Assembly (NCBI RefSeq): GCF_900475285.1
Contig: NZ_LS483370.1
Location: 4,292,001 to 4,356,000, forward strand
From: Pseudomonas taetrolens
GTDB taxonomy: Bacteria > Pseudomonadota > Gammaproteobacteria > Pseudomonadales > Pseudomonadaceae
DNA: 64,000 bases
Direction: 5' to 3'
Shown: one piece after another, positions 1 to 9,217 of the stretch
Layout: each line of letters opens with the position of its first letter
Position numbering within the stretch: position 1 is the first letter of the stretch
Translations under genes and position numbers: made by a program
Notes under the pieces: model-generated
Seen by the model: only the letters and a program-made list of their open reading frames with translations
The model's database searches: none
Told to the model about the DNA's origin: nothing

Positions 1-652
1 CGGCAAGACCAGCCTGTTGCGCTGCGCTTATCGCTTCAGCAAGCCGGAGCGGGGTGAAGTCCACCTGGACCGGCACAACCTCTGGCAACAATCATCGCGC
101 TGGTGCGCCCGACGCATCGCGGTGGTGTTGCAAGAATTCCCCGACGCCTTCGGCCTGACCGTGGCTGAAATCGTCGCCATGGGTCGTACCCCGCACAAAG
201 GCCTGTTTGATGGCGACACCGAGGTCGATCGGCAACTGGCCAGGGACGCCCTGGAATCTGTCGGCCTGCACGGTTTTGAAGACCACGCCTTCGCCACCTT
301 GTCCGGTGGCGAAAAGCAGCGGGTGATTCTGGCCCGGGCGCTGACGCAGCAGCCCGAGCTGCTGATCCTCGATGAGCCGACCAATCACCTCGACCCACGT
401 TATCAGCTCGAACTGCTGCAACTGCTCAAGCGCCTGCAGATCGGCACCCTGGCCAGCATCCACGACCTTAATCTGGCCGCAGCTTTTTGCGACCGGCTGT
501 ATGTGATCGACCACGGCCGGATCATCGCCAGCGGCACCCCGCGCGAGGTGCTGACCGTCGACCTGTTGCGCGACGTGTTTGGTGTCCAGGCCCTGGTCGA
601 TGACCATCCCCTGTCCGGCTACCCGCGCATTACCTGGATAACCCAACCATGA
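1..652 (+). CDS. ABC transporter ATP-binding protein, FecE/BtuD type (5' truncated)
   Basis: The reading frame is already open at base 2 and the first residues, GKTSLLR, are the end of a Walker A motif, so the start lies upstream of the window. Then come a Q-loop (VVLQEF), the ABC signature LSGGEKQR, Walker B (LLILDEP) and the H-loop (SIHDLN). This is the nucleotide-binding subunit of a type II importer for iron chelates or cobalamin. It overlaps the next gene by ATGA, so the three genes 1-2606 form an operon. The substrate cannot be read from the sequence. Confidence 0.9.
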   Translation, partial: GKTSLLRCAYRFSKPERGEVHLDRHNLWQQSSRWCARRIAVVLQEFPDAFGLTVAEIVAMGRTPHKGLFDGDTEVDRQLARDALESVGLHGFEDHAFATLSGGEKQRVILARALTQQPELLILDEPTNHLDPRYQLELLQLLKRLQIGTLASIHDLNLAAAFCDRLYVIDHGRIIASGTPREVLTVDLLRDVFGVQALVDDHPLSGYPRITWITQP

Positions 653-1599
653 CTTTTATCCGCCTCGCGCTCTGCCTGAGCCTGCTGTCTGTTACCCAAT
701 GGGCTCAGGCCGAAGCCACCCGCTACCCGCTGACAATCCAGAGCTGCAACCGCGACGTCACGTTCAATCAGGCGCCGACACACGCGGTCAGCCACGACAT
801 CAACATGACGCAAATGATGCTTGCCCTGGGCCTCAAGCCACGCATGGCGGGCTACAGCGGCATCAGCGGCTGGAAGGCGGTCACGCCCGAGATGCAGGTG
901 ATTCTCGACGGCCTGCCGGAACTGGCGAGCAAGTACCCTTCGATCGAAACCCTGCTCAATGCCAACGTTGATTTTTTCTTCGCCGGCTGGGATTACGGCA
1001 TGCGGGTAGGCGGCGATCTCACCCCACAAACCCTGACCCCGCTGGGGATCAATGTGTATGAGCTGACCGAGTCCTGCGCCTTTGTGATGAAGCGCCCGGC
1101 TGCCAGCCTCGAAGACACTTACAACGACCTGCGCAACCTGGGCAAGATCTTCGACGTGCAGGATCGCGCCAACGCCTTGATTGCACAAATGCAGCAGAGC
1201 GTTGCAGACACCCGCAAGACCCTGCCCGAGAGCCGGCCACGGGTGTTTTTGTATGACAGCGGAGAAGACCGCGCCATGACGTCAGGTCGCCTGGGCATTC
1301 CCCATGCCCTGATCGAAGCCGCCGGCGGTGACGATATCCTCGGCGACATTGACGCCAGCTGGACCCGCATCAATTGGGAAACCGTGGTCGAGCGCAACCC
1401 CGAGGTGATCGTCATCGTCGATTACAGCGAAGTCAGTGCCGAGCAAAAACAACACTTCCTTGAGCACAACCCGGCGTTGCAGTCCGTGGCAGCCATCCGC
1501 AACAAACGCTTTATCGTCATCCCCTATGTTCAGGCCACACCGGGCATCGACAACGTGGTGGCGATCAAAACCCTGGCCAAAGGCTTTCATCCGCAATGA
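649..1599 (+). CDS. Periplasmic substrate-binding protein of an iron-chelate/cobalamin-type ABC importer
   Basis: 316 residues with a Sec signal peptide (hydrophobic residues 4-20, likely cleavage after AQA). The body has the two-lobe plan of the BtuF/FecB/FhuD class (PBP2_BtuF-like): an N-lobe with the SHDINMTQMMLALGL segment and a C-lobe ending in TPGIDNVVAIKTLAKG. It would deliver a metal chelate or corrinoid to the permease encoded next. It overlaps both neighbours by 4 bases, indicating translational coupling. No TonB-dependent receptor lies in the window, so the ligand stays open. Confidence 0.88.
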   Translation: MTFIRLALCLSLLSVTQWAQAEATRYPLTIQSCNRDVTFNQAPTHAVSHDINMTQMMLALGLKPRMAGYSGISGWKAVTPEMQVILDGLPELASKYPSIETLLNANVDFFFAGWDYGMRVGGDLTPQTLTPLGINVYELTESCAFVMKRPAASLEDTYNDLRNLGKIFDVQDRANALIAQMQQSVADTRKTLPESRPRVFLYDSGEDRAMTSGRLGIPHALIEAAGGDDILGDIDASWTRINWETVVERNPEVIVIVDYSEVSAEQKQHFLEHNPALQSVAAIRNKRFIVIPYVQATPGIDNVVAIKTLAKGFHPQ

Positions 1600-2606
1600 C
1601 CGACCGTCGCTACTCTCTCATGCTGAGCGGCCTTGGCGTCCTGTTGCTGGTGTCGTGCGTAGTGTCGCTGGGCTTTGGTCCGGCGCGGGTGCCGGTGGAG
1701 GTGGTGTGGCACATCTTGCTGAACAAGCTGTTCGGTATCGGAGAGGTGAACTGGAGTCCCGGGCAAGCCCATATCGTGTGGCTGATCCGTGTGCCGCGCA
1801 TGCTGCTCGGGGCGCTGGTGGGCGCCGGGCTGGCGTTGATCGGTGCCGTCCTGCAAGCCGTGACCCGCAACCCGCTGGCCGACCCGCACCTGCTGGGTGT
1901 GACCAGTGGCGCGACGCTGGGCGCAGTGATCGTGGTGCTGCATGTCGGTCAAATCGTCGGCCTGCTGACCTTGCCGATTGCCGCATTTATCGGCGCCTTG
2001 CTGAGCATGTTGCTGGTGCTGGTCATCGCCAGCCGTCAGGGCCGGCTCGACAGCGACCGCTTGCTGTTGTGCGGGGTGGCGGTGTCATTCGTGATGATGG
2101 CCATCGCCAACACCCTGCTGTTTCTGGGTGACCATCGCGCCAGTTCCGCCGTGCTGTTCTGGATGTTGGGTGGGCTTGGCCTGGCGCGCTGGGAGCTGCT
2201 GGCAATCCCCAGCGCCAGCGTGTTGCTGGGGCTGGTGTTGCTGCTGGGCATGGCCCGCCCGTTGAATGCTTTGATGGCCGGCGAGCAGACCGCCGTAACC
2301 CTCGGTCTGAATGCCCGCACGGTGCGCCTGCGGGTGTTCCTGATTGCCTCGATGATGACCGGGGTACTGGTCGCCATCAGCGGTTCGATTGGCTTTGTCG
2401 GGCTGATGATCCCGCACATCGCACGCCGCCTGGTCGGTGCCGAGCACCGGCGGTTGTTGCCGGTGTCGGCCCTGCTCGGCAGCGTATTTCTGGTCTGGGT
2501 CGATGTCGCCGCGCGTACCCTGATTGCCCCCGAAGACCTGCCCATTGGCGTGGCCACGGCGGCGATCGGCGGGTTGTTCTTTCTTGGTCTGATGCGCAAA
2601 CGCTAG
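1596..2606 (+). CDS. FecCD-family ABC transporter permease
   Basis: 336 residues, about ten hydrophobic helices, typical of the FecCD/BtuC family. Recognisable landmarks are RVPRMLLGALVGAGLALIGAVLQ near the N-terminus, the RNPLADPHLLGV motif, and the C-terminal GFVGLMIPHIARRLVG segment that couples to the ATPase. It forms the membrane channel for the importer encoded by the two preceding genes. Its 3' end overlaps the convergent minus-strand gene by 4 bases (2603-2606), leaving no room for a terminator between them. Confidence 0.92.
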   Translation: MTDRRYSLMLSGLGVLLLVSCVVSLGFGPARVPVEVVWHILLNKLFGIGEVNWSPGQAHIVWLIRVPRMLLGALVGAGLALIGAVLQAVTRNPLADPHLLGVTSGATLGAVIVVLHVGQIVGLLTLPIAAFIGALLSMLLVLVIASRQGRLDSDRLLLCGVAVSFVMMAIANTLLFLGDHRASSAVLFWMLGGLGLARWELLAIPSASVLLGLVLLLGMARPLNALMAGEQTAVTLGLNARTVRLRVFLIASMMTGVLVAISGSIGFVGLMIPHIARRLVGAEHRRLLPVSALLGSVFLVWVDVAARTLIAPEDLPIGVATAAIGGLFFLGLMRKR

Positions 2607-5600
2607 ATTTCGTCGCGCAACAGCCCGGGTTTCGGCGTGGGTATGGCGTCCAGCGGCGAAGGGGTGTCCCAGTCCACGGTCTGTGGTGCCGCCTGCAGTG
2701 CGTGATTGTCACCGACCTCTACACGCCCCGCACGTGGCCACTCGCGGCTGCTCGCCAGCACGCTCAGGCCGCCCGCGCTGGCCAGTTGCGCCAGGTAATC
2801 ACGTTGTTTTTTCGGGCTCGCATCGACCCGTTGCTGGCTGGCATACAGGTCGTCCCAAAAATCGGAGCCCGGGACGATCTCGCACAACGCCTTTTGCGCC
2901 TCCCCTTCCCGCCTTCGGTACTTGAGCAACGAGCCATCGTTGCCCGAGTGGAAAGCGTATGCCAACGAAAACCCCAGGCGTTCCAGCCCCGTGGTCACAT
3001 AGCAAATATCACGCGGCGCGAATGAGTTATCCAGCAACTGCCGCTGCGCCTCCGTCCCTCGAGCACTGTCGACGGGTGGGTGCGAAAAGTGGGCGGCTAT
3101 CGGCGCATAACCGTCGGGGAAGTCCGGCAAGGGGCGCAGCTGGCCTGTTGAACGCTCGAACGTTGCGCTCAGGAACAGCGCTTCGGCACCGACCACGGGA
3201 GCGCCATTCCTGAAAGGCTCCACCGCCACATACCGGCTGGAGGTCGGGTTGTGCAGGATCGCGCCGGTCACTCCGTGTACATGTGGGCAAGGGAGTTGGT
3301 CATGGGCGTATCGCGCCGCATCGTTTTCGTGACTGAACTCAGGGCCCAGCGCGAATGTGTTGCCCGGCCCGTCCACGGTGGGTGTTTGTCCCCACGGCCG
3401 CCAACCCTGCGAGATACGCCCCGCTGGCCCCCAAAGCGGGCTGGGCAGCAGAACCTCAAGGACACCGCTCGCCGCAACCTTGCGCACGTACCCCAGCGCT
3501 GTCTCGGCCTGGCTGGCCAGTTGCTCGATCATCTCCTTGCCAGTGTTGCGCAAGCTCCCCGCACCGATAAGCCTGGGGATATTGCCCGGCAAGAAGCCCA
3601 GCACAGCACCGTCCGCCGTTGAAAGGTACAACTTCACCGGGTCTGCCAACGGATAACGCTGATCCTTGATGATCGAGAGCGTCACCATCGCCACCGCCAG
3701 ATCACGGGGCGAGACAAACGCCTGGTACAGTTCATCCGGGGCAAGGAATGCCGACCGGGCAGGCCCGGCCAGGTACATGGCAAAGACTGTAAAGCCTTCG
3801 GGCCAGTGGTCACCTGAGGCCGACGGGCGATGCACAAACACCTTGTCCAGGCTCAGCGCATCGCTCTGTACCGGTACGGTTGCAACATAGTGCGCGCCGA
3901 CGTTGCTTTTCAAAATGAAGCCATATTGCACCCCCCGACGCTCCCCCATTTGACGGTGAGCATCACGGACGGCATCGAGTACCTGACTGAACACCGGACC
4001 ACAGGCTGGAGGCTGACGGGCCTCAAGCCCTTCGTCCCTGGATAACGGCAGCACCGAAGTGGCCCTGAGGGTGCCCGGCACACCCCAGTGGGGGCTGCCG
4101 GTGACAACCTGCAACTGACCCGCACCAGCGACCTGGGCAATGTATTCGCCGGGCTTGATTGAGTTGGCTCGCAACCTGGATTGCAGCGGGTTGTTTCGGG
4201 CCTGCTCGGGGTGTTCTACAGGGGGCGAAAGGCTGACCAGAAGCTTTTTCTCAGCCGCCGAACCACTCGCCGAATACTTGAGCAATGCCCCGTCGGGGGC
4301 GCAGAAATAGCGCACGGGCGCCCAATGGCGACCCTTGATCGCGGCGCACAACTCATGGGGGGCAAACATTGCGCGGGCCAGTTGTTCCTCCTGATCGGAG
4401 CGCCACAGCTGCAAGGGCTCGATCCTGTGCGACTGATAAGCCGCGACCACCCGGTATTCGGTGGGAATGAAGGGCTCGACGTCTTGCGGCACCACGCTCG
4501 ACGGATCAAAGGTTTCGTTGTGGGACGCCAACGGCTCTGTGGCGATAAAACGCTGATCCGGGGTCTGGTAAACAAGCCCGCCGTAGACTTTATCCTGGCG
4601 TCCGGCCATCCGGGCATGGACATAACGCGCCGCATCGTCGGCGCTGATAAAGAAAGGACTCAGCGCCCGCCGCTCAAACCCGCTGAAAGGCTGCCAGTGC
4701 GCATCGACACGGCCTTCGGTACTCCACACATCGCTGGTTTGCAGCACGCTCAGCTGGCCTGCACTGGCCAGCGAACGAATCAGCCCCTGAACGGTTTCGA
4801 CACCGGCCAGCAGGTCGCGCAGGATAGACAGCCCGCCGCCTTCGGCTGCCGACAGCCGGGCAAACAGGGCGTGCTCGACAGCGAGGAAGTGCGACACATA
4901 CTCCAGCAAAGCCCCGTCGCGGGTCGCGATATACAGTGGCAAGGCGTGAGTCGCCCCCGGGCCGGCATGGGCCTGCGCCGCTGCAATGCCCTTTTGCAGG
5001 GCATCGGGGTGCATGAAGTTCTTGAACACGGCGGCCTGTTGCGCGGGTATCTGCGACGGGTCGCGGTAAAGACCATCGCAACCATAAAAACCGAAAGCGG
5101 AGTAACCGGCAGGCATCAAGCTACGCCCCTCCGGGTCCCGGCCCAGCGCCCGGTCCAGAGAGAAGTCCATCGCCTGGGTGATGGGTTCGCTGACAACAAA
5201 CGCCTGGCGTTCCCTGTGTTTGAGGATCACGCCATAGTGCGGATCGGCGGTTCGATACATTCGGCGCCGGGCATATTTGAGGGCCAGCTCGATGCTGGAA
5301 CACACAGGACCGAAGGCCGGGAATTGCACAATCACCGGCGCCAGCGCCAACGCATGCGGCACCGGTAACGCCTTGAATGCCCCGCTCAGCCGCCCCACTC
5401 TGGCGCCCCAGACCTCCATGGACTGGATGACGGTCAATGTCCCGGCTTCGGCGACCGCCCTGACGCTCTCGGTCATCGAGTCAAAACTCTGGACGCGGGC
5501 CCGAATGTCCTTGTACAGCTTGAGCAACAGGGCACGTTCGAGGGCAGAGCCGCTGGTCACATACTTGATCAGCGATCCGTTTACGCCGGACAGGTAATGC

Positions 5601-6040
5601 GCAGGAGCAAACTCGGCGTTGATGATCGTGGCCAGCAGGTCATTGACCGAAAAGAAGCTGACCTGCAGGTGAATATCCGGTGCGCCCCAATGGCCGAAAT
5701 GCGCCTGCAGCGCATCGTAGTTGTCCGGGTGTGAATGGTAAAAGGCGTAGCACGTATAGCCCGCCGGCTGGATAAAGGCACCGCCGGCATCGCGCGCCAT
5801 GATCAGTTCGGGGTTGAAGGACGTGGCCTTGCCCCTCACCGGGCGCGTCGCAAAATAACGGCCCTGGCGGTCCTTCAGGATCGCCCCGCCATACTCAACG
5901 TTGCGCCGGTCGCCGATCAGCTCATGGGCAAAGCGGGCGGCATCATCGGGGTTAAGGAACGCAGGGCTCAGTGTCGGCAGCGTTACCGGTGCACCGTTCC
6001 GCTCCCGGGCGGATGTTCGCGGGTTATCAGATTCCATCAT
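2603..6040 (-). CDS. Large protein of five tandem DUF4329/JAB-like repeats
   Basis: 1145 residues, no signal peptide, no membrane helices. The protein is five diverged units of about 200 residues (roughly 26-225, 244-455, 461-665, 682-885, 899-1110). Each opens with a (L/F/C)(S/G)P.F...DAAR.AH block, has YG..(I/V) and (V/A)..EP strands, then an aromatic-x-SH(P) site, FSVND/FAPHEL/FAPRDI, a DG(S/A)LLKY strand, and ends in LASAGxLxVLxxxxxWG. Unit 1 carries HSHP then FSVND, reminiscent of a JAB/DUF4329 metal site. Units 3 and 5 keep one or two His; units 2 and 4 have lost them. The ATG at 6040 is preferred over the in-frame GTG at 6043 because AAGGAG (6048-6053) lies 7 bases upstream of it. Function is unknown; the family assignment is by motif only. 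Confidence 0.8.
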   Translation of the reverse strand: MMESDNPRTSARERNGAPVTLPTLSPAFLNPDDAARFAHELIGDRRNVEYGGAILKDRQGRYFATRPVRGKATSFNPELIMARDAGGAFIQPAGYTCYAFYHSHPDNYDALQAHFGHWGAPDIHLQVSFFSVNDLLATIINAEFAPAHYLSGVNGSLIKYVTSGSALERALLLKLYKDIRARVQSFDSMTESVRAVAEAGTLTVIQSMEVWGARVGRLSGAFKALPVPHALALAPVIVQFPAFGPVCSSIELALKYARRRMYRTADPHYGVILKHRERQAFVVSEPITQAMDFSLDRALGRDPEGRSLMPAGYSAFGFYGCDGLYRDPSQIPAQQAAVFKNFMHPDALQKGIAAAQAHAGPGATHALPLYIATRDGALLEYVSHFLAVEHALFARLSAAEGGGLSILRDLLAGVETVQGLIRSLASAGQLSVLQTSDVWSTEGRVDAHWQPFSGFERRALSPFFISADDAARYVHARMAGRQDKVYGGLVYQTPDQRFIATEPLASHNETFDPSSVVPQDVEPFIPTEYRVVAAYQSHRIEPLQLWRSDQEEQLARAMFAPHELCAAIKGRHWAPVRYFCAPDGALLKYSASGSAAEKKLLVSLSPPVEHPEQARNNPLQSRLRANSIKPGEYIAQVAGAGQLQVVTGSPHWGVPGTLRATSVLPLSRDEGLEARQPPACGPVFSQVLDAVRDAHRQMGERRGVQYGFILKSNVGAHYVATVPVQSDALSLDKVFVHRPSASGDHWPEGFTVFAMYLAGPARSAFLAPDELYQAFVSPRDLAVAMVTLSIIKDQRYPLADPVKLYLSTADGAVLGFLPGNIPRLIGAGSLRNTGKEMIEQLASQAETALGYVRKVAASGVLEVLLPSPLWGPAGRISQGWRPWGQTPTVDGPGNTFALGPEFSHENDAARYAHDQLPCPHVHGVTGAILHNPTSSRYVAVEPFRNGAPVVGAEALFLSATFERSTGQLRPLPDFPDGYAPIAAHFSHPPVDSARGTEAQRQLLDNSFAPRDICYVTTGLERLGFSLAYAFHSGNDGSLLKYRRREGEAQKALCEIVPGSDFWDDLYASQQRVDASPKKQRDYLAQLASAGGLSVLASSREWPRAGRVEVGDNHALQAAPQTVDWDTPSPLDAIPTPKPGLLRDEI

Positions 6041-6186
6041 CACTCATCTCCTTGAGGGTGTTGGCCGGTTCCATCGCGGCCAGTGCCCATCCTGCGTTCT
6101 GCCACTCGCCTTCGGGTGCTACATAGTTAAGGCGCGGGGGCTCAAGCACCAAAGCAGAACATCTGCGCCCACGGCGTGCGCCGGAC

Positions 6187-6203
6187 GGCACCGGGCTGGT
6201 GCG
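6187..6203. promoter_or_regulatory. NtrC binding site upstream of urtA
   Basis: The sequence GGCACCGGGCTGGTGCG matches the NtrC consensus TGCAC(C/T)-N4-TGGTGCA at every core base and is a dyad. It lies about 90 bases before the predicted sigma-54 start site for urtA, a normal enhancer distance. The site is read from the sequence; NtrC control is inferred. Confidence 0.75.
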
Positions 6204-6256
6204 CGCCCGCGTTACAAATCCTCGTAAAGCCCCAATCCAGAGCCGCCGCACCGAAA

Positions 6257-6272
6257 CGGCACAGCCTTTGCT
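6257..6272 (+). promoter_or_regulatory. Sigma-54 promoter for the urt-ure operon
   Basis: CGGCACAGCCTTTGCT has the invariant GG and GC dinucleotides exactly 10 bases apart and matches TGGCAC-N5-TTGC(A/T) except at the first base. Transcription would start near 6283, giving a leader of about 50 bases before urtA. Together with the NtrC dyad upstream it predicts induction under nitrogen limitation. Confidence 0.75.
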
Positions 6273-6331
6273 AAAGACCTTCAGCGTTCGTATCTGCCGA
6301 CTAAAAAAATCAGACACCTGGAGCTCGCACC

Positions 6332-7597
6332 ATGAAGCGTCGTAGCTTGATCAAGGCTTTCACCCTCTCCGCTTTCATCGCCGCGATGGGCATGTCCTGG
6401 ACCCTTCAGGCTGCAGAGACCATCAAGGTCGGTATCTTGCATTCGCTGTCGGGGACCATGGCGATCTCCGAAACCTCGCTGAAAGACATGGCATTGATGA
6501 CCATCGACGAGATCAATGCCAAAGGCGGGGTCAACGGCAAAATGCTGGAAGCCGTCGTGGTCGACCCCGCGTCCAACTGGCCGCTCTTCGCCGAAAAGGG
6601 ACGTCAGTTGCTGACCCAGGACAAGGTCGCGGTGGTGTTCGGTTGCTGGACTTCGGTGTCGCGCAAGTCGGTGCTGCCGGTGTTTGAAGAACTCAACGGA
6701 TTGCTGTTCTACCCGGTGCAATACGAAGGCGAAGAAATGTCGCCCAACGTGTTCTACACCGGTGCTGCGCCTAACCAGCAAGCGATCCCGGCCGTTGAAT
6801 ACTTGATGAGCGAAGACGGCGGCAGTGCCACACGCTTCGTCTTGCTGGGCACCGACTATGTGTACCCGCGCACCACCAACAAAATCCTGCGCGCCTTCCT
6901 GCATGCCAAAGGTGTCGCCGACAAAGACATCGAAGAGGTCTACACCCCGTTTGGTCACAGCGATTACCAGACCATCGTGTCCAACATCAAAAAGTTCTCG
7001 GCCGGTGGCAAAACAGCCGTGATCTCCACCGTCAACGGCGACTCCAATGTGCCGTTCTATAAGGAACTGGCCAATCAGGGACTCAAGGCGACCGACGTGC
7101 CGGTCATTGCCTTCTCGGTGGGTGAAGAAGAACTGCGTGGCATCGACACCAAGCCGCTGGTGGGCAACCTGGCGGCCTGGAACTACTTCCAGTCGGTCGA
7201 GAACCCGGTCAACCAAGCGTTCGTGGCTAACTGGAAAGCCTATGCCAAGGCCAAAAATCTGCCGGGGGCGGACAAGGCCGTGACCAACGACCCGATGGAA
7301 GCCACCTACGTGGGCATCCACATGTGGGCGCAGGCGGCTGAAAAGGCCAAGTCCACCGATGTGGATAAAGTCCGTGAAGCCCTGGCCGGACAGAGCTTCG
7401 CCGCGCCATCGGGCTACACCCTGACCATGGACAAGACCAACCATCACTTGCACAAGCCGGTGATGATCGGCGAGATCCAGCCTGACGGTCAGTTCAGTGT
7501 GGTCTGGCAAACCGAAGGCCCGGTCCGGGCTCAACCGTGGAGCCCGTACATTCCTGGCAACGACAAAAAGCCGGACTACGCGGTGAAGGGTAACTAA
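6332..7597 (+). CDS. urtA: Urea ABC transporter, periplasmic urea-binding protein
   Basis: 421 residues, the usual UrtA length. The N-terminus is a signal peptide with a KRRSLIK stretch that resembles a Tat motif, hydrophobic core to about residue 25 and cleavage near LQAAE. The mature protein starts TIKVGILHSLSGTMAISE, diagnostic of the UrtA branch of the LivK-type periplasmic binding proteins, and has the VVFGCWTSVSRKSVLPVFE block. GGAG lies 8 bases before the ATG. It binds urea and hands it to UrtBC. It is the first gene of the operon behind the sigma-54 promoter. Confidence 0.97.
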   Translation: MKRRSLIKAFTLSAFIAAMGMSWTLQAAETIKVGILHSLSGTMAISETSLKDMALMTIDEINAKGGVNGKMLEAVVVDPASNWPLFAEKGRQLLTQDKVAVVFGCWTSVSRKSVLPVFEELNGLLFYPVQYEGEEMSPNVFYTGAAPNQQAIPAVEYLMSEDGGSATRFVLLGTDYVYPRTTNKILRAFLHAKGVADKDIEEVYTPFGHSDYQTIVSNIKKFSAGGKTAVISTVNGDSNVPFYKELANQGLKATDVPVIAFSVGEEELRGIDTKPLVGNLAAWNYFQSVENPVNQAFVANWKAYAKAKNLPGADKAVTNDPMEATYVGIHMWAQAAEKAKSTDVDKVREALAGQSFAAPSGYTLTMDKTNHHLHKPVMIGEIQPDGQFSVVWQTEGPVRAQPWSPYIPGNDKKPDYAVKGN

Positions 7598-7616
7598 GAC
7601 CGATAGATCGCCCCCT

Positions 7617-7695
7617 CTGCAGGCGCGCTTGCTCGCATCTCGACGGTTTCTGATAAACCGCGGCGCCTGCATCGCGAGCAAGCGCGCTCCTGCAG
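7617..7695. repeat. REP-like palindromic element between urtA and urtB
   Basis: CTGCAGGCGCGCTTGCTCGC is mirrored by GCGAGCAAGCGCGCTCCTGCAG across a 38-base centre. This is a long imperfect stem, similar in layout to Pseudomonas REP elements but of another sequence family than the others in the window. Its place just after the binding-protein gene suggests it stabilises the urtA part of the mRNA relative to urtBCDE. Confidence 0.7.
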
Positions 7696-7714
7696 ACTCT
7701 GTAAGGCCATGACG

Positions 7715-9217
7715 ATGCCCACTGCCCTTTACCGCTTTATCTTCGCGTTGCTACTGTTCCTGCCCTTGGCGGCCACGGCCGATGACGCCAGCGACTTCAC
7801 CGCCGCGAACAGTACCCAACAGGCCAAATTACTGGAGGGTTGGGCTGCCCGGCCCGAACCGGCCCGTGTCGAGCTGATCAACAGCCTGCAACAAGGCCGG
7901 ATTGCCCTCAACGGTGAAACCCGGATGGTGCGTCTGAACAACCGCTTGCGCGGTTTGATCGAGACCGCGCTGGCCAGCCATCAACTGCTCGCCGCCGACC
8001 CGGCACTGCGCCTGACTGCGGCGCAGCAACTGCAAAAGTCTGCCCGACCGGCGCAACTCAGCTTTCTCGAACAACAACTGGCCAGCGAAACCGACAGCGA
8101 TGTTCAGAGCGCCCTGAGCCTGGCACTGGCCAATCTGCAGCTGGTGGACAGCAACCCCGCAGTACGCCTGGCCGCCGTGCGCCTGCTCGGGGAAACCGGC
8201 GAGCCGCTGGCCCGGACCCGCCTTGAAAACCTGTTGCAGCCGGGTATCGAAACCGATGCCGCCGTGCGTACCGCTGCCGAAACCAGCCTGGCGCAAGTCG
8301 AGCGCAAACTGCTGATCGGCGATGTGCTGGGTCAAGCCTTCAGCGGCGTATCCCTGGGGTCGATTCTATTGCTGGCGGCCCTCGGGCTGGCCATCACCTT
8401 CGGCCTGCTCGGCGTGATCAACATGGCCCATGGCGAGATGCTGATGCTCGGTGCCTACGCCACTTACGGCGTGCAGTTGCTGTTTCAGCGCTATACGCCC
8501 GGGGCCATCGAGTTCTATCCCTTGCTCGCCCTGCCCGTGGCGTTCTTCGTCACCGCCGGCGTCGGCATGCTGCTGGAGCGCACGATCATTCGTCACCTCT
8601 ATGGCCGACCACTGGAAACCTTGCTCGCTACATGGGGCATCAGCCTGATGTTGATCCAGTTGGTGCGCTTGCTGTTTGGGGCGCAGAACGTCGAAGTTGC
8701 CAACCCGGCCTGGCTCTCGGGGGGCCTGCACGTACTGCCAAATCTGGTCCTGCCCTACAACCGCCTGGTCATCGTCGTCTTCGCCCTGGCCGTCGTAGTG
8801 CTGACCTGGTTGCTGCTGAATAAAACCCGGTTGGGCCTTAACGTGCGGGCCGTGACCCAAAACCGCAACATGGCCGCGTGCTGTGGTGTGCCTACCGGGC
8901 GGGTGGACATGCTCGCCTTTGGTCTCGGTTCGGGCATTGCCGGGCTGGGCGGCGTGGCGTTGAGTCAGATCGGCAACGTCGGCCCGGACCTGGGCCAGGG
9001 TTACATCATTGATTCCTTCCTGGTGGTCGTGCTCGGCGGCGTCGGTCAGCTCGCGGGCACGGTCTATGCAGCCTTCGGCCTAGGGATTGCAAACAAGATC
9101 CTGGAGCCGCAGATGGGCGCCGTGCTCGGCAAAATCCTTATCCTGGGGCTGATCATTCTGTTCATTCAGAAACGCCCGCAAGGTCTCTTCGCGCTGAAAG
9201 GACGGGTGATCGACTGA
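7715..9217 (+). CDS. urtB: Urea ABC transporter permease UrtB
   Basis: 500 residues. A signal peptide (FIFALLLFLPLAATADD) and a periplasmic, helical HEAT-like region of about 200 residues precede a LivH-type permease with about eight membrane helices (from GSILLLAALGLAITFGLLG). That long N-terminal extension is typical of UrtB. The ATG at 7715 is preferred to the one at 7709 because TAAGG (7702-7706) is 8 bases upstream. The stop overlaps the urtC start by one base. Confidence 0.96.
   Translation: MPTALYRFIFALLLFLPLAATADDASDFTAANSTQQAKLLEGWAARPEPARVELINSLQQGRIALNGETRMVRLNNRLRGLIETALASHQLLAADPALRLTAAQQLQKSARPAQLSFLEQQLASETDSDVQSALSLALANLQLVDSNPAVRLAAVRLLGETGEPLARTRLENLLQPGIETDAAVRTAAETSLAQVERKLLIGDVLGQAFSGVSLGSILLLAALGLAITFGLLGVINMAHGEMLMLGAYATYGVQLLFQRYTPGAIEFYPLLALPVAFFVTAGVGMLLERTIIRHLYGRPLETLLATWGISLMLIQLVRLLFGAQNVEVANPAWLSGGLHVLPNLVLPYNRLVIVVFALAVVVLTWLLLNKTRLGLNVRAVTQNRNMAACCGVPTGRVDMLAFGLGSGIAGLGGVALSQIGNVGPDLGQGYIIDSFLVVVLGGVGQLAGTVYAAFGLGIANKILEPQMGAVLGKILILGLIILFIQKRPQGLFALKGRVID

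Noticed and set aside
4181..5368. 395-codon open frame on the + strand
   Set aside because: Antisense to the five-repeat protein; no domain or ribosome-binding site.
6027..6317. 96-codon minus-strand frame before urtA
   Set aside because: Covers the NtrC and sigma-54 sites and the promoter region of the repeat protein; no support for translation.
6281..7681. 466-codon open frame on the minus strand
   Set aside because: Antisense to urtA, whose identity is certain.
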